A stretch of DNA of 42,002 bases. Source: Pseudoxanthomonas taiwanensis (lineage in GTDB: Bacteria > Pseudomonadota > Gammaproteobacteria > Xanthomonadales > Xanthomonadaceae). Positions within the stretch are counted from its first letter, which is position 1. Each line of letters opens with the position of its first letter. The stretch spans positions 1-42,002 of the forward strand of contig NZ_PDWK01000025.1 of NCBI RefSeq assembly GCF_010093135.1, in the 5' to 3' direction. Positions 31,476 through 41,926 of the stretch are shown in pieces. The notes under the pieces are model-generated. The model was given only the letters and a program-made list of their open reading frames with translations, made no database searches and was not told where the DNA came from. A program made the position numbers and the translations under genes.

Positions 31476-32414
31476 TCACAGCAGGACCGCCCCGGGGCTG
31501 TCGATCGGGCAGACCCAGGCCTGGCTGTCCAGGCCGGCCTCGGCGAAGGCGGCCTGCACCGCCGGCGCGGTGGCCGCGGCGCGCTCGCGCGTCTCGAACC
31601 AGGCGAACACACTGGGCCCGGCTCCGGAGATGCTGGCGCCCATCGCCCCGCCGTCCAGGGCGGCGCGCTTGGCCGCGTCGAAGCCGGCCACCAGCGGCGC
31701 GCGGCGCGGCTCGACCAGCACGTCGCGCAGGCCGGCGCGCACCAGCGTGGCGTCGCCGGTGTAACAGCCGGCCAGCACCAGGCCGAGGTTGGCGCTCTGT
31801 GCCACGAAGTCGGCCAGCGCGTAGCTGCCGGCCAGCGCCTCGCGCGCGCGGCGCGTCTCCAGCACCGCCTCCGGATGCACCAGCAGGCAGTGCCACTGCT
31901 CCGGTACCGGGATGCGCACCAGACGTTCGGCCGTGGCCAGGACCAGCCCGCCCAGCAGCATCGGCCCGAGGTTGTCGCCGTGGCGGCCGCCGCTGGCCAC
32001 GGCCTCGCCGGCCAGGGCGAACGGATACAGCGCCTGGCGCGGCAGCGGCGTGTCCAGCAGCGCGTTGGCCGCCACCAGCGCGGCCACGCACGAGGCCGCC
32101 GAACCGCCCATGCCCGAGCCCAGGGCGATGCCCTTGTCGATCTCCAGCTCGAAGCCGCCGGCCAGCCCCAGCCGCTGGCGCATGGCCTGCAGGGCCACGC
32201 CGGCGGTGTTGCGCTCGGCCTCCAGCGGCAGCGGCCGCGGGGCGCCGCGGATGGCGGCGATGCGCACCTCCGGCTCGGGGATGCGCCGCACCGTGACCGT
32301 GTCCCCCACCCCGGCCAGGGCGTGGCCGAGGATGTCGAAGCCGACCGCGACGTTGCCCACCGAGGCCGGGGCGAAGGCGCGGGCCTCGCGTGCCTCCTGG
32401 CGCGCCGCCGTCAC
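31476..32414 (-). CDS. thrB: Homoserine kinase (GHMP family)
   Basis: Phosphorylates homoserine with ATP. The 312-residue GHMP kinase has the N-terminal [14 protein letters not shown] strand and the ATP loop [11 protein letters not shown]. The C-terminal glycine motif is [14 protein letters not shown]. The GTG start overlaps the thrA stop (GTGA), and its own stop overlaps the GTG alternative start of thrC, so thrABC is tightly coupled. Confidence 0.93.
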   Translation of the reverse strand: MTAARQEAREARAFAPASVGNVAVGFDILGHALAGVGDTVTVRRIPEPEVRIAAIRGAPRPLPLEAERNTAGVALQAMRQRLGLAGGFELEIDKGIALGSGMGGSAASCVAALVAANALLDTPLPRQALYPFALAGEAVASGGRHGDNLGPMLLGGLVLATAERLVRIPVPEQWHCLLVHPEAVLETRRAREALAGSYALADFVAQSANLGLVLAGCYTGDATLVRAGLRDVLVEPRRAPLVAGFDAAKRAALDGGAMGASISGAGPSVFAWFETRERAAATAPAVQAAFAEAGLDSQAWVCPIDSPGAVLL

Positions 32415-34921
32415 AGGCGCGCTCCCTGGCCGGCGGCCACGCGCAGCAGGTCGGCGAACACGCCGGCGGCGGTCACCTCCGGCCCGGCGCCGGGGCCCTG
32501 CACGATCAGCGGGTTGTCGCTGTAGCGGCGGGTGGTGAACTGGACGATGTTGTCGGTCAGGCGCAGGTTGGCGAAGGCGTGCTCGCGCGGCAGCTCGACC
32601 AGGCCCACGCTGGCCCGGCCCGCGCGGCCGTCCAGGCGCGCCACATAGCGCAGCACCCTGCCGGCGGTCCGGGCCGCCTCCAGCCGCGCGGCCAAGGCCG
32701 CGTCCACCTCGGGCAGGCGCGCCATGAATTCCTCGGCGCTGCCCTGGCGCAGGCCTTCCGGCACCAGGCTCTCCACGTCCACGTCCTCCAGGCTCAGCGC
32801 GCAGCCGGCCTCGCGCGCCAGGATCACCAGCTTGCGCGCCACGTCGGTGCCGGACAGGTCGTCGCGCGGGTCCGGCTCGGTATAGCCCAGCGCGCGCGCC
32901 TGCGCCACCAGCTGCGAGAACGGCACGCCGCCGTCGAAGCGGTTGAACAGCCAGGCCAGGGTGCCGGAGAGGATGCCGTCGATGGCCAGCACCGCGTCGC
33001 CGGTGTCCAGCAGGTCGCGCAGGGTCGAGATCACCGGCAGGCCAGCGCCGACCGTGGCCTCGTAACGGAAGCGCGCGCCGCTGGCGGCGGCCGCCTCGCG
33101 GATGGCCTGGTAGCGCGCCAGCGGGCCGGCCCCGGCCTGCTTGTTGGGCGTGACGACGTGGATGCCGGCGGCCAGCCATTGCGCGTAGCGGTCGGCCACC
33201 TCCGGGCTGCCGCTGCAGTCCACGATCACCATGTGCGGCAGGTGCGAGTCCAGCAGGTGTGCGGTGAAGCGGTCCAGGTCCACCGGACCGGGGGCGGCGG
33301 CGAAGCGCTTGCGCCAGTCCGTGCCGATGCCCAGCGGGTCCAGCAGCATGCGCCCGCGCGAGGCGATCGCGCGCAGGCGCAGGTCCAGGTGGGCGCGCGC
33401 CAGCAGGCCGTCGCGCGCGGCCAGCATCTGGTCCAGCAGGGTGCCGCCGACGTTGCCCGGGCCGATGATGCCCACCGCGAAGGTCTGCGGCGAGAGCCAG
33501 AAGCCGGCGTGGGCGGCGCGCAGCGCGCGGGTGGCGTCGGCGCTGTCGATGGCCAGGGAGATGTTGCGCTCGGACGAGCCCTGGGCGATGGCGCGGATAT
33601 TGACCTGGGCACGGCCCAGGGCCTGGACCAGGCGCGCGGCCACGCCCGGCTGCCCGGCCATGCCGTCGCCCCCCGCCGCCAGCACGCTGATGCCCGGCAC
33701 CAGCTGCACGCGCTGCACGTGGCCCACCGCCAGCTCGTGGGCGAAGGCGTTGACCAGCGCCGCCTGGGCGCGCTCGGCGTCGGCCTGGCGCACGACGCAG
33801 CAGATCGAGTGCTCCGAGGAGCCCTGCGAGATCATCACCACCGACACGCGCGCGGCGCGCAGCGCCGAAAACACGCGCTCGGCCGTGCCCGGCACGCCGA
33901 TCAGGCCGGTGCCCTCCAGGTTGAGCAGGGCCAGGTTCGGGCTCAGGGTCAGGCCCTTGACCGGGCCGCGGCCGTCGCGCTCGGCGGCGATGCGGGTGCC
34001 CGGGTGTTCCGGCCGGAAGGTGTTGCGGATGATGATCGGCAGGCCCAGCTCCATCGCCGGGGCCATGGTCTGCGGGTGCACGACCTTGGCGCCGAAGTAG
34101 GCCAGCTCGCAGGCCTCGTCGTAGCTGAGCGCCTCCAGCTGCACCGCCTCCGGCACCACCCGCGGGTCGGCCGAGAGCACGCCGTCCACGTCGGTCCAGA
34201 TGTGCAGCTCGTCGGCGCCGAACAGGCGGGCGAAGATCGCGCCGGAGTAGTCGCTGCCGTTGCGGCCCAGGGTGCTGACCCGGCCCTGCGCGTCGCGGGC
34301 GACGAAGCCGGTGGCCACCACCCGCGGCTGCGGGTTGTTCCGCCGCCACTGTTCCAGCCGTGCGGCGCTGCGCTCCCAGTCCACGTCCACGCCCAGCTCG
34401 CCGTGGCTGACCACCAGCACCTCGCGGGCGTCCAGCACCGCCACGTCCTGTCCCAGCGCACGCAGGTGCATGCCCAGCAGCTGCGCCGAATACACCTCGC
34501 CCAGGCCCTGCACGCGCTGCAGCACCTCCTCCGGCAGGCTGCCGAGCACGCTCACCGCCTCCAGCACCCGGGCCAGCTCGTCGAAGCGGCGGTCGATCCC
34601 CCCCACCGCCTCGCCGGCCTGCTCGGCCAGCAGGGCCACGGCGGTGCTGCGATGGCGCGCGCGCAGGTCGTGCCAGGGATCGCGCCAGGCGTCGCCGCCA
34701 CGGCCGGCGGCGTGGGCCAGCTCGATCAGCGCGTCGGTCACGCCCTTCATCGCCGAGACCACGGTGACCTGCAGCGCCTCGTCGCGCTCCAGCAGCAGGC
34801 GGGCGACGTGGCGGTAGCGTTCGGCATCGGCGACGGACGTCCCGCCGAACTTGTGCACGACGGTGCGGGCGGGACGGACGGGAGCGGAGGGAAGTTCGGC
34901 TTCAGCGGCGGGCAACGACAT
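32411..34921 (-). CDS. thrA: Bifunctional aspartokinase / homoserine dehydrogenase I
   Basis: Catalyses the first and third steps from aspartate toward threonine. The 836-residue product has an aspartokinase domain opening with [10 protein letters not shown] (from residue 21). Two ACT regions follow (about 330-390 and 410-465, with QGSSEHSI and QGSSERNI), then a homoserine dehydrogenase domain starting near residue 482 ([14 protein letters not shown]). The ACT domains make threonine feedback inhibition likely. ATG 34921 is used because GAGG lies six bases before it. That binding site lies in a hairpin of the threonine-rich leader region. Confidence 0.95.
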   Translation of the reverse strand: MSLPAAEAELPSAPVRPARTVVHKFGGTSVADAERYRHVARLLLERDEALQVTVVSAMKGVTDALIELAHAAGRGGDAWRDPWHDLRARHRSTAVALLAEQAGEAVGGIDRRFDELARVLEAVSVLGSLPEEVLQRVQGLGEVYSAQLLGMHLRALGQDVAVLDAREVLVVSHGELGVDVDWERSAARLEQWRRNNPQPRVVATGFVARDAQGRVSTLGRNGSDYSGAIFARLFGADELHIWTDVDGVLSADPRVVPEAVQLEALSYDEACELAYFGAKVVHPQTMAPAMELGLPIIIRNTFRPEHPGTRIAAERDGRGPVKGLTLSPNLALLNLEGTGLIGVPGTAERVFSALRAARVSVVMISQGSSEHSICCVVRQADAERAQAALVNAFAHELAVGHVQRVQLVPGISVLAAGGDGMAGQPGVAARLVQALGRAQVNIRAIAQGSSERNISLAIDSADATRALRAAHAGFWLSPQTFAVGIIGPGNVGGTLLDQMLAARDGLLARAHLDLRLRAIASRGRMLLDPLGIGTDWRKRFAAAPGPVDLDRFTAHLLDSHLPHMVIVDCSGSPEVADRYAQWLAAGIHVVTPNKQAGAGPLARYQAIREAAAASGARFRYEATVGAGLPVISTLRDLLDTGDAVLAIDGILSGTLAWLFNRFDGGVPFSQLVAQARALGYTEPDPRDDLSGTDVARKLVILAREAGCALSLEDVDVESLVPEGLRQGSAEEFMARLPEVDAALAARLEAARTAGRVLRYVARLDGRAGRASVGLVELPREHAFANLRLTDNIVQFTTRRYSDNPLIVQGPGAGPEVTAAGVFADLLRVAAGQGARL

Positions 34922-34992
34922 GGGGACCTCTCGTCTGAGGCCCCGCCGCATCCGGTGCGGGCGCTACCCCGCAACCTGATCCAGGTGCGGGG
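34922..34992 (-). promoter_or_regulatory. thr leader alternative hairpins (attenuator region)
   Basis: Several pairings compete on the minus-strand mRNA. First, 34967-34973 with 34986-34992 (CCCCGCA/TGCGGGG), extended by CCTG/CAGG. Second, 34956-34961 with 34968-34973 (TGCGGG/CCCGCA). Third, 34946-34950 with 34956-34960. Last, 34937-34944 with 34922-34930, which folds GGGGCCTC onto the thrA ribosome binding site GAGG and the four bases before the ATG. No T run follows any stem. The arrangement is that of an attenuator, but control may be at translation start rather than termination. Confidence 0.6.
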
Positions 34993-35007
34993 CCGTGGGT
35001 TTCGTGG

Positions 35008-35079
35008 TTACACGGGGACGGCCGACCGCACCGGGGTGGTAATACCGGTGGTGGTGGTAATGGTGGTGGCAAGGCCCAT
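35008..35079 (-). CDS. thrL: thr operon leader peptide
   Basis: A 23-residue frame reading MGLATTITTTTGITT and then PVRSAVPV before a TAA stop. It has eight Thr and two Ile codons among residues 5-15, as expected for a leader whose ribosome stalls when charged tRNA-Thr or tRNA-Ile is scarce. It lies 86 bases upstream of thrA on the same strand, just before a set of alternative hairpins. Its ribosome binding site is weak. The stretch from 35080 to 35291 beyond it holds a TTGACA on the minus strand (35180-35185) but no convincing -10. Confidence 0.88.
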   Translation of the reverse strand: MGLATTITTTTGITTPVRSAVPV

Positions 35080-35291
35080 GGCCGGCGCACGCCCACGCTC
35101 CCGCTCCGGGGCCGGAAGGAGGTGGAAGTGGGCGCAGGACCTGGACATGGCCCCAAGAGGACACGATGCCACCGCACCCTGTCAAGGGGTTGCAGTGCAA
35201 CATCGGCGGAAAAATTCCGTTGCGGAAGAAACAGTTAGCGTCGCCCGACGCTCCGCCCCGCCGCCGGCATGGCGGTCCGGGAAGGGCGGAA

Positions 35292-35368
35292 TGGCGGCCC
35301 CGACACGATTCGAACGTGCGACCTTCCCCTTAGGAGGGGGACGCTCTATCCAGCTGAGCTACGGGGCC
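35292..35368 (-). tRNA. tRNA-Arg (anticodon CCU)
   Basis: A 77-base tRNA with acceptor stem GGCCCCG/CGGGGCC and an encoded CCA at 35292-35294. The anticodon stem TCCCC/GGGGA holds the loop CTCCTAA, giving anticodon CCU (reads AGG, a rare codon in this GC-rich genome). The T arm contains GTTCGAAT. A possible -10, GACAAT, lies on the minus strand at 35378-35383, about ten bases before the 5' end. Confidence 0.97.
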
Positions 35369-35434
35369 GTGGCGTGCATTGTCGCATGACCAGCGCGCCC
35401 AGCCCAACGCCCCGGTGGGCGCGGGGCGCTTTGC

Positions 35435-35440
35435 TAGAAT
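35435..35440 (+). promoter_or_regulatory. Possible -10 of the aldehyde dehydrogenase gene
   Basis: TAGAAT matches five of six consensus bases and lies 88 bases before the ATG at 35529. The corresponding -35 is weak. Confidence 0.35.
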
Positions 35441-35528
35441 CCGGGCGCTTCACGCGTGCCGCCGTCCCCCACCTGCGGCGCATCTTCTTCCGGGCCCCCG
35501 GCCCCGCATCCGATTCGCAGGAGAACGC

Positions 35529-37061
35529 ATGTCCCAAGCCCTGCTCCAGGCCCTTGGCCTTGGCGCCACCAATTCCGGCACCTACCTTGGCGACGGCCGC
35601 TGGTCCGAGGCGACCGGCGCCGGCACGCTGCGCCCGACCAACCCGACCACCGGCGAGGTGATCGCCGAGGTCCACGCCACCACCGAGGCCGACTACGAGG
35701 CGGTGGTCGCCCGCGCCCAGGCGGCGTTCAAGGAGTGGCGGAACGTCCCCGCCCCGCGCCGCGGCGAGGCCATCCGCCTGTGCGGCGAGGCCCTGCGCCG
35801 GCACAAGGACGCGCTGGGCTCGCTGGTCGCGCTGGAGATGGGCAAGAGCAAGGCCGAGGGCGACGGCGAGGTCCAGGAGATGATCGACATCGCCGACTTC
35901 GCCGTGGGCCAGAGCCGCATGCTGTACGGCTACACCATGCACTCCGAGCGCCCGGGCCACCGCATGTACGAGCAGTACCACCCGCTGGGCCTGGTCGGCA
36001 TCATCTCGGCCTTCAACTTCCCGGTCGCGGTGTGGAGCTGGAACTCGTTCCTGGCGGCCATCTGCGGCGACATCTGCATCTGGAAGCCGTCCAACAAGAC
36101 CCCCCTGACCGCCATCGCCGCCACCAGGATCTGCAACGAGACCCTCAAGGCCGGCGGCTTCCCGGACATCTTCTTCCTGATCAACGACGCCGGCACCGCG
36201 CTGGCGGAGAGGATGGTGGACGACCGCCGCATCCCGCTGATCAGCTTCACCGGCTCGACCAGGGTCGGCCGCATCGTGGCCGAGAAGGTGGCCCGCCGCC
36301 TGGGCCGCTGCCTGCTGGAGCTGGGCGGCAACAACGCCATCATCCTGGACGAGAGCGCCGACCTGAAGCTGGCGATCCCGGCCATCGTGTTCGGCGCGGT
36401 CGGCACCGCCGGCCAGCGCTGCACCACCACCCGCCGCCTGATCGTGCACGAGTCCATCTACGACAGCGTGCTGGATTCGCTGGTCAAGGCCTACAAGCAG
36501 GTCGAGGCGCGCATCGGCGATCCGCTGGACCCGCACAACCTGATGGGCCCGCTCAACAGCGCCGAGGCGGTGGAGCAGTACCTGGCGGCCATCGAGAAGG
36601 CCAAGGCCTCCGGCGGCACCGTGGTCACCGGCGGCGCCAGGCTGGACCGGCCGGGCCACTTCGTGCTGCCGACCATCATCACCGGCCTGAAGAACAGCGA
36701 CGAGGTGGTCCAGCACGAGACCTTCGCGCCGATCCTGTACGTGATGAAGTACTCGACCCTGGACGAGGCCATCGAGATGCAGAACGGCGTGCCGCAGGGC
36801 CTGTCCTCGGCGATCTTCACCCAGAACCTGAAGGTGGCCGAGCGCTTCCTGTCGGCGTCCGGCAGCGACTGCGGCATCGCCAACGTCAACATCGGTACCT
36901 CCGGCGCCGAGATCGGCGGTGCCTTCGGCGGCGAGAAGGACACCGGCGGCGGCCGCGAGTCCGGTTCGGACGCCTGGAAGGTGTACATGCGCCGCCAGAC
37001 CAACACCATCAACTGGTCCGACGCCCTGCCGCTGGCCCAGGGCATCAAGTTCGACCTGTAA
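35529..37061 (+). CDS. Antiquitin-type aldehyde dehydrogenase (ALDH7, AmaB-like)
   Basis: NAD-dependent aldehyde dehydrogenase of the ALDH7 family, in bacteria usually L-aminoadipate-semialdehyde/piperideine-6-carboxylate dehydrogenase of lysine catabolism. The 510-residue product has the general-base glutamate in LELGGNNA and the catalytic cysteine in [11 protein letters not shown]. The C-terminal block [19 protein letters not shown] is characteristic of antiquitins. GGAG precedes ATG 35529. No other lysine-degradation gene is adjacent, so the pathway assignment is from family only. A hairpin (37062-37091) follows the stop. Confidence 0.92.
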   Translation: MSQALLQALGLGATNSGTYLGDGRWSEATGAGTLRPTNPTTGEVIAEVHATTEADYEAVVARAQAAFKEWRNVPAPRRGEAIRLCGEALRRHKDALGSLVALEMGKSKAEGDGEVQEMIDIADFAVGQSRMLYGYTMHSERPGHRMYEQYHPLGLVGIISAFNFPVAVWSWNSFLAAICGDICIWKPSNKTPLTAIAATRICNETLKAGGFPDIFFLINDAGTALAERMVDDRRIPLISFTGSTRVGRIVAEKVARRLGRCLLELGGNNAIILDESADLKLAIPAIVFGAVGTAGQRCTTTRRLIVHESIYDSVLDSLVKAYKQVEARIGDPLDPHNLMGPLNSAEAVEQYLAAIEKAKASGGTVVTGGARLDRPGHFVLPTIITGLKNSDEVVQHETFAPILYVMKYSTLDEAIEMQNGVPQGLSSAIFTQNLKVAERFLSASGSDCGIANVNIGTSGAEIGGAFGGEKDTGGGRESGSDAWKVYMRRQTNTINWSDALPLAQGIKFDL

Positions 37062-37091
37062 GCGGCACCGTGGCCGGCGGCCCCGTGCCGC
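37062..37091 (+). terminator. Terminator-like hairpin after the ALDH gene
   Basis: GCGGCAC (37062-37068) pairs with GTGCCGC (37085-37091), and an inner GGCC/GGCC pair extends the stem. It starts on the base after the stop codon. No T tract follows. Confidence 0.35.
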
Positions 37092-37164
37092 CGGCCGCAT
37101 CCCGGCCGGCACGCGCCGGCCGCGCGGTCCATCGGCATGCCGGCCTGCCGGCGACGGAGGCGCA

Positions 37165-37938
37165 ATGACGGACGGTCTTGCCCCCACCACGCGCTTCACC
37201 GGCCGCGTCGCGGACTACGTCCGCCACCGTCCCGGCTATCCGCCGGCGCTGCTGCGCTGGCTGCGCGACGAACACGGCGTGGCCCCGGACTGGCCGGTGG
37301 CCGACATCGGCGCCGGCACCGGGATCTCTGCCCGGATGTTCCTCGAGGCCGGCCACGCGGTGGTGGCGGTGGAGCCGAATCCGGCCATGCGCCAGGCCGC
37401 CATCGCCGCGCTGGGCGGGCATCCGCGCTTTGCCGCGGTGGACGGCCGCGCCGAGGCCACCCACCTGCCCGACGCCAGCGTGGCCCTGGTCTCGGCCGCG
37501 CAGGCCTTCCACTGGTTCGACCGGCGGACGGTGAAGGCCGAATCGCGGCGCATCCTGCGCCCGGGCGGCCTGGTGGCGGTGTACTGGAACTTCCGCCGCA
37601 CCTCCGGCAGCCCGTTCCTGGAAGGCTACGAGCGCCTGCTGCGCGAGCACGCTCCGGAGTACGCGCAGGTGGCCGGGCGCTATCCGGACGAGGCGGCCAT
37701 GGCCCGCTGGTTCGGCGCCGGCCTGCGCGGCATGGCGACCTTCCCGAACACCCAGAGGCTGGACCTGGACGCCCTGCGTGGCCGGCTGCTGTCCTCCTCC
37801 TACGCGCCGCGCGCGGGCGACCCGCGCCACGGGCCGATGATGGAAGCGCTGGAGGCGCTGTTCGCCTCCACCGCGGTGGACGGCCGGGTGGATTTCGATT
37901 ACGACACCCGCATCCACGTCGGCGTCCCGGACGGATGA
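37165..37938 (+). CDS. Class I SAM-dependent methyltransferase
   Basis: A 257-residue methyltransferase of the Methyltransf_11 type. The SAM-binding motif I is [12 protein letters not shown], followed by an acidic end of strand 2 in AVEPN, and [10 protein letters not shown] fits motif II/post-I. The N-terminal [16 protein letters not shown] resembles a group often annotated as trans-aconitate or generic small-molecule methyltransferases. The substrate is unknown. CGGAGG precedes ATG 37165. The stop overlaps the phosphoesterase start (ATGA). Confidence 0.85.
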   Translation: MTDGLAPTTRFTGRVADYVRHRPGYPPALLRWLRDEHGVAPDWPVADIGAGTGISARMFLEAGHAVVAVEPNPAMRQAAIAALGGHPRFAAVDGRAEATHLPDASVALVSAAQAFHWFDRRTVKAESRRILRPGGLVAVYWNFRRTSGSPFLEGYERLLREHAPEYAQVAGRYPDEAAMARWFGAGLRGMATFPNTQRLDLDALRGRLLSSSYAPRAGDPRHGPMMEALEALFASTAVDGRVDFDYDTRIHVGVPDG

Positions 37939-38672
37939 GCATGCGCATCGCCGCCATCTCCGACATCCACGGCAACCTCGACGCGCTGCAGGCGGTGCTG
38001 GCCGACATCGCCCGCCGCGGCTGCGACCTGGTGGTCAACCTGGGCGACATGCTGTCCGGCCCGCTGCGCGCGGCCGCGACCGCCGACCTGCTGATGGAAC
38101 GCCGCTTCCCCACCGTGCGCGGCAACCACGACCGCCAGCTGCTGGACCCGCCGGACCGCATGCGCCCGTCCGATGCCATGGCCCACGCGCAGCTGTCGCG
38201 GGCGCAGCTGGACTGGCTGGCGGCCCTCCCGCCGCTGCTGCGCATCGAGGACGTGCTGCTGTGCCACGGCACCCCGGACAGCGACTGCACGTACCTGCTG
38301 GAGGACGTGCACGCGGGCCGGCTGCGCCCCTCCGCCCCGGCCGAGGTGGCCCGCCGCCTGGGCGGTGGCGGCGCGCGCCTGGTCCTGTGCGGGCATTCCC
38401 ATACCCCGCGCACGGTGCGCCTGGACGACGGTTGCCTGGTGGTCAACCCGGGCAGCGTGGGCCTGCCGGCGTACCGCACGGACTGGCCTTCGCCGCACCG
38501 GGCCGAGACAGGGACCCCGCACGCGCGCTACGCTGTGCTGCAGCGCCACGGGCATGACTGGGAGGCGGAGCTGGTGGCGGTGGAATACGACTTCCGGGCC
38601 ATGGCCCGGCTCGCCGCGGCCCGCGGCTGCGGCGACTGGTCCATGGCCCTGCGTACCGGACGGGTGGCCTGA
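37935..38672 (+). CDS. Metallophosphoesterase (YfcE/MJ0936-like)
   Basis: A 245-residue calcineurin-like phosphoesterase with all five metal motifs in order: DIHGN, GDMLSGP, GNHD, CHGTPD and GHSH. A single-domain protein of this size usually hydrolyses phosphodiesters or nucleotides. The natural substrate is unknown. It is translationally coupled to the methyltransferase (four-base overlap). The pair ends 44 bases before pyrD. Confidence 0.88.
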   Translation: MSMRIAAISDIHGNLDALQAVLADIARRGCDLVVNLGDMLSGPLRAAATADLLMERRFPTVRGNHDRQLLDPPDRMRPSDAMAHAQLSRAQLDWLAALPPLLRIEDVLLCHGTPDSDCTYLLEDVHAGRLRPSAPAEVARRLGGGGARLVLCGHSHTPRTVRLDDGCLVVNPGSVGLPAYRTDWPSPHRAETGTPHARYAVLQRHGHDWEAELVAVEYDFRAMARLAAARGCGDWSMALRTGRVA

Positions 38673-38716
38673 ACCATGCCGCCGTCCCCCTGCCCCCTCC
38701 ATCCTGCCTGCTGACG

Positions 38717-39772
38717 ATGTACGGCATCGCCCGCCCCCTGCTGTTCACCCTGGAGGCCGAGCGCGCCCACGAGGCGGCCCTCGCCGGCCTGGACCTGGCC
38801 TGGCGCACCGGCGCCATGACCCTGCTGGCACACCGGCGCGAACCGCTGCCCACGCGCGTGCTGGGCCTGGAGTTCCCCAATCCGGTTGGCCTGGCCGCCG
38901 GCCTGGACAAGAACGGCGCGCACGTGGACGCGCTGCTGGCGCTAGGCTTCGGCTTCGTCGAGGTCGGCACGGTCACCCCGCGCCCGCAGCCGGGCAACCC
39001 GCGGCCGCGCCTGTTCCGCCTGCCCGGGCACCGCGCCATCATCAACCGCATGGGCTTCAACAACGACGGCGTGGACGCGCTGGTCCGCAACGTCGAGCGC
39101 GCGCAGCGCAAGGGCGGCCTGCTGGGCATCAACATCGGCAAGAACAAGGACACGCCCAACGAGTCGGCCTCGGACGACTACCTGTACTGCCTGGAGCGGG
39201 TCTACCCGCTGGCGGACTACGTCACCGTCAACATCTCCTCGCCCAACACCGCCGGCCTGCGCGAGCTGCAGGAGGAACAGGCGCTGCACCGCCTGGTCGG
39301 CGACCTGCGCGAGGCGCAGGAGGCGCTGGCGGCGCGCCACGGCAGGCGCGTGCCGGTGCTGGTCAAGGTGGCGCCGGACCTCAACGACAACGACATCGAC
39401 GCGTGCGCGCGCGTGCTCGGCGACCTGCGCGTGGACGGCGTGATCGCCACCAACACCACCGTCAACCGCACGACCGTGCAGGGCCACCGCCACGCCAAGG
39501 AGCCGGGCGGGCTGTCGGGCGCGCCACTGATGGGCCAGTCCACCCTGGTGCTGCGCCGGCTGCGCGCGCGCCTGCCCGAAGCGATCCCGCTGGTGGGCGT
39601 GGGCGGCATCCTCTCCGGCGCCGACGCCGTGGCCAAGATGGCCGCCGGCGCGAACCTGGTGCAGGTCTACACCGGCCTGGTCTACCGCGGTCCGGCACTG
39701 GTGGGCGAATGCGTGGACGCCATCCGCAGGCGCAAGGAGGCGCCCAGCCGCGGGGCGGCCGTGCCGGCATGA
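38717..39772 (+). CDS. pyrD: Dihydroorotate dehydrogenase, class 2 (quinone)
   Basis: Membrane-associated flavoenzyme oxidising dihydroorotate to orotate in pyrimidine synthesis, passing electrons to quinone. The 351-residue product has the class 2 N-terminal amphipathic helix region ([19 protein letters not shown]) and [12 protein letters not shown]. The catalytic serine lies in [11 protein letters not shown], and the FMN-binding motifs are VGVGGI and YTGLVYRG. Its stop overlaps the murB start by four bases. Confidence 0.96.
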   Translation: MYGIARPLLFTLEAERAHEAALAGLDLAWRTGAMTLLAHRREPLPTRVLGLEFPNPVGLAAGLDKNGAHVDALLALGFGFVEVGTVTPRPQPGNPRPRLFRLPGHRAIINRMGFNNDGVDALVRNVERAQRKGGLLGINIGKNKDTPNESASDDYLYCLERVYPLADYVTVNISSPNTAGLRELQEEQALHRLVGDLREAQEALAARHGRRVPVLVKVAPDLNDNDIDACARVLGDLRVDGVIATNTTVNRTTVQGHRHAKEPGGLSGAPLMGQSTLVLRRLRARLPEAIPLVGVGGILSGADAVAKMAAGANLVQVYTGLVYRGPALVGECVDAIRRRKEAPSRGAAVPA

Positions 39773-40809
39773 CCGCGCTGTACCGTCTGCGCCGCGACGC
39801 CGACCTGGGCACCCGCAACACCTTCCGTGTGGCGGCGCGTGCGCCCTGGCTGCTGGAGGTCAACGACCTGTCCGTGCTGGGCGAGGCGCTGGCCCTGGAC
39901 CAGGTGCGCGGCCTGCCCCTGCTGGTGCTGGGCGGCGGCAGCAACCTGCTGTTCGCCGGCGACGCCCCCGGCGCGGTGCTGAGCCTGGGCGCCTCGCGCA
40001 TCGCCCTGGCCGGCCAGGCCGGTGGCCGCGTGGTGGTGCGCGCGGAGGCCGGCGCCTCCTGGCACGGCCTGGTGATGTGGAGCCTGGAGCAGGGCCTGTG
40101 CGGCCTGGAGAACCTGGCCCTGATCCCCGGCAGCGTGGGCGCGGCACCGATCCAGAACATCGGCGCCTACGGCGTGGAGGTCGGCGAGCACGTGCTGGCG
40201 GTGGAGGCCGGGGACCGCGAGGCCGGCCGCCCCGTGCGGCTGGACCGCGAGGCCTGCGCCTTCGCCTACCGCGACAGCGGGTTCAAGCGCCATCCGGGCC
40301 GCTGGATCGTCACCGCGGTGGAGCTGGGCCTGGCCCGGCAGGCGCCGCTGCGCCTGGACTACGCCGGCATCGGCGAGGAGCTGGAGGCCATGGGTGTGCG
40401 CGCGCCGACGGCGCGCGACGTGGCCGAGGCGGTGATCCGCATCCGCCGGCGCAAGCTGCCGGACCCGGCAGGAACCGGCAACGCCGGCAGCTTCTTCAAG
40501 AACCCGATCGTGCCCGAGGCGCAGGCCCGGGCCCTGCAGGCCGCACATCCGCGCCTGCCGGTGTTCCCCGGCGACCGCCCTGGCACGCGCAAGCTCTCGG
40601 CTGCCTGGCTGATCGACGCCTGCGGCTGGAAGGGCGCGCGCGAGGGTGACGCCGGCGTGGCCGCCTCGCACGCCCTGGTGCTGGTCAACCACGGCCGGGC
40701 CAGCGGCGCGCAGCTGCTGGCCCTGGCCCGGCGCATCGCCGCCTCGGTGCACGAACGCTTCGGCGTGGCCCTGGAACCGGAACCGCGGCTGGTGGGCGCG
40801 CAATGGTGA
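39769..40809 (+). CDS. murB: UDP-N-acetylenolpyruvoylglucosamine reductase
   Basis: FAD enzyme reducing UDP-GlcNAc-enolpyruvate to UDP-MurNAc for peptidoglycan. The 346-residue product is a type I MurB. It opens with the [15 protein letters not shown] segment and has the FAD motif LGGGSNLLF, then [15 protein letters not shown] and [11 protein letters not shown]. The catalytic serine lies in NAGSFFKNP. It overlaps pyrD at the start and the EamA transporter by seven bases at the end. Confidence 0.96.
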   Translation: MTALYRLRRDADLGTRNTFRVAARAPWLLEVNDLSVLGEALALDQVRGLPLLVLGGGSNLLFAGDAPGAVLSLGASRIALAGQAGGRVVVRAEAGASWHGLVMWSLEQGLCGLENLALIPGSVGAAPIQNIGAYGVEVGEHVLAVEAGDREAGRPVRLDREACAFAYRDSGFKRHPGRWIVTAVELGLARQAPLRLDYAGIGEELEAMGVRAPTARDVAEAVIRIRRRKLPDPAGTGNAGSFFKNPIVPEAQARALQAAHPRLPVFPGDRPGTRKLSAAWLIDACGWKGAREGDAGVAASHALVLVNHGRASGAQLLALARRIAASVHERFGVALEPEPRLVGAQW

Positions 40810-41714
40810 GCCGGATGCCGACGCCCTGGCGGGCGGCGCTGCTGATGCTGGCCAGCACCGCGATGTTCGGCCTGATGGCGGTGGCCATCCGCCTGGCCTC
40901 GGCCAGCCTGCACACCTTCGAGATCGCCTTCTTCCGCAACTTCTTCGGCCTGCTGGCGGCACTACCGCTGTTGCTGCGCCACGGCCCCGGCCTGCTGCGC
41001 ACCCGGCACTTCCCGCGCTACCTGTTCCGTTGTCTGGTCGGCGTCTGCTCCATGCTGTGCGGCTTCTGGGCCATCGGCCACCTGCCGCTGGCGCAGGCGG
41101 TGTCGCTGTCCTACTCCACCCCGCTGTTCGTGACCATCGCCGCGGCCGCGCTGCTGGGCGAGCAGGTGCGGATCCGCCGCTGGGCGGCGGTGGTGGCCGG
41201 CTTCATCGGCGTGCTGCTGATCGTGCGCCCCGGCACCGAGGGCTTCAGCGCCGGCTCGCTGGTGGCGGTGATGGCGGCGCTGCTGTCGAGCATCGTGGCC
41301 ATCCAGATCAAGCAGCTGTCGGCGGTGGAACCGGCCGACCGCATCGTGCTGTGGACCACCCTGCTGTGGGTGCCGATGTCGCTGGTGCCCGCCCTGGGCG
41401 TGTGGCAGTGGCCGCAGGGCATCGCCTGGCTGTGGGTGGTGGCCGCCGGCGTGTTCGGCACCGGCGGGCACATGCTGTGGACGCGGGCGCTGAAGCTGGG
41501 CGACGTGTCGGCGCTGCAGCCGATCAGCTTCATGCAGCTGCCGATCGTGGCGCTGTTCGGCTGGCTGCTGTTCGGCGAGGCGCTGGACCGCTGGACCGTG
41601 CTGGGCGCGCTGGTGATCCTGGCGGCCAATGCCTACATCGCCCACCGCGAGGCGGTGCTGGCGCGCCGCGCCTCCTCCGAGGCCGCCAGCGCGGCGGCCA
41701 AACCGGGCGAGTGA
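40803..41714 (+). CDS. EamA/DMT-family permease
   Basis: A 303-residue inner-membrane transporter of the drug/metabolite transporter superfamily. It has about ten hydrophobic helices arranged as two EamA repeats (residues about 9-140 and 150-285), and the PLAQAVSLSYSTPLF segment is typical. The substrate is unknown. It starts seven bases inside murB in another frame, so it is the third gene of the pyrD-murB transcript. Confidence 0.88.
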   Translation: MVSRMPTPWRAALLMLASTAMFGLMAVAIRLASASLHTFEIAFFRNFFGLLAALPLLLRHGPGLLRTRHFPRYLFRCLVGVCSMLCGFWAIGHLPLAQAVSLSYSTPLFVTIAAAALLGEQVRIRRWAAVVAGFIGVLLIVRPGTEGFSAGSLVAVMAALLSSIVAIQIKQLSAVEPADRIVLWTTLLWVPMSLVPALGVWQWPQGIAWLWVVAAGVFGTGGHMLWTRALKLGDVSALQPISFMQLPIVALFGWLLFGEALDRWTVLGALVILAANAYIAHREAVLARRASSEAASAAAKPGE

Positions 41715-41767
41715 GCACGCCGGCGCCTTGCACGGCGCATCCGGCGAAAAAATTTCTTCACCAGTTC

Positions 41768-41796
41768 TTCCCAACTCCGGATCGATCCGTTATGAT
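41768..41796 (+). promoter_or_regulatory. Sigma-70 promoter of tRNA-Pro
   Basis: TTCCCA (41768-41773) and TATGAT (41791-41796) are separated by 17 bases. The -10 matches five of six consensus bases and ends 12 bases before the tRNA. An A/T-rich tract at 41747-41760 could act as an UP element, and the GC-rich stretch after the -10 resembles the discriminator of stringently controlled stable-RNA promoters. Confidence 0.65.
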
Positions 41797-41808
41797 TTGC
41801 GCCCTCGT

Positions 41809-41885
<77 letters not shown>

Positions 41886-41900
41886 GCAGACGAGAAGAAG

Positions 41901-41926
41901 AAAGCCTGCCCTGCGCAGGCTTTTTT
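41901..41926 (+). terminator. Intrinsic terminator after tRNA-Pro
   Basis: AAAGCCTGC (41901-41909) pairs with GCAGGCTTT (41915-41923) around a five-base loop, and the sequence ends in six T bases (41921-41926). This is the clearest intrinsic terminator in the window. Confidence 0.9.

Noticed and set aside
32390-35389. A 999-codon plus-strand frame opposite thrA
   Set aside because: It is histidine-, glutamine- and arginine-rich antisense of thrA. Long antisense frames are expected at this GC content, and thrA is unmistakable.
35269-35661. A 130-codon plus-strand frame reading through the tRNA-Arg locus
   Set aside because: The segment GPDTIRTCDLPLRRG is the antisense translation of tRNA-Arg, and the rest overlaps the aldehyde dehydrogenase start in another frame.
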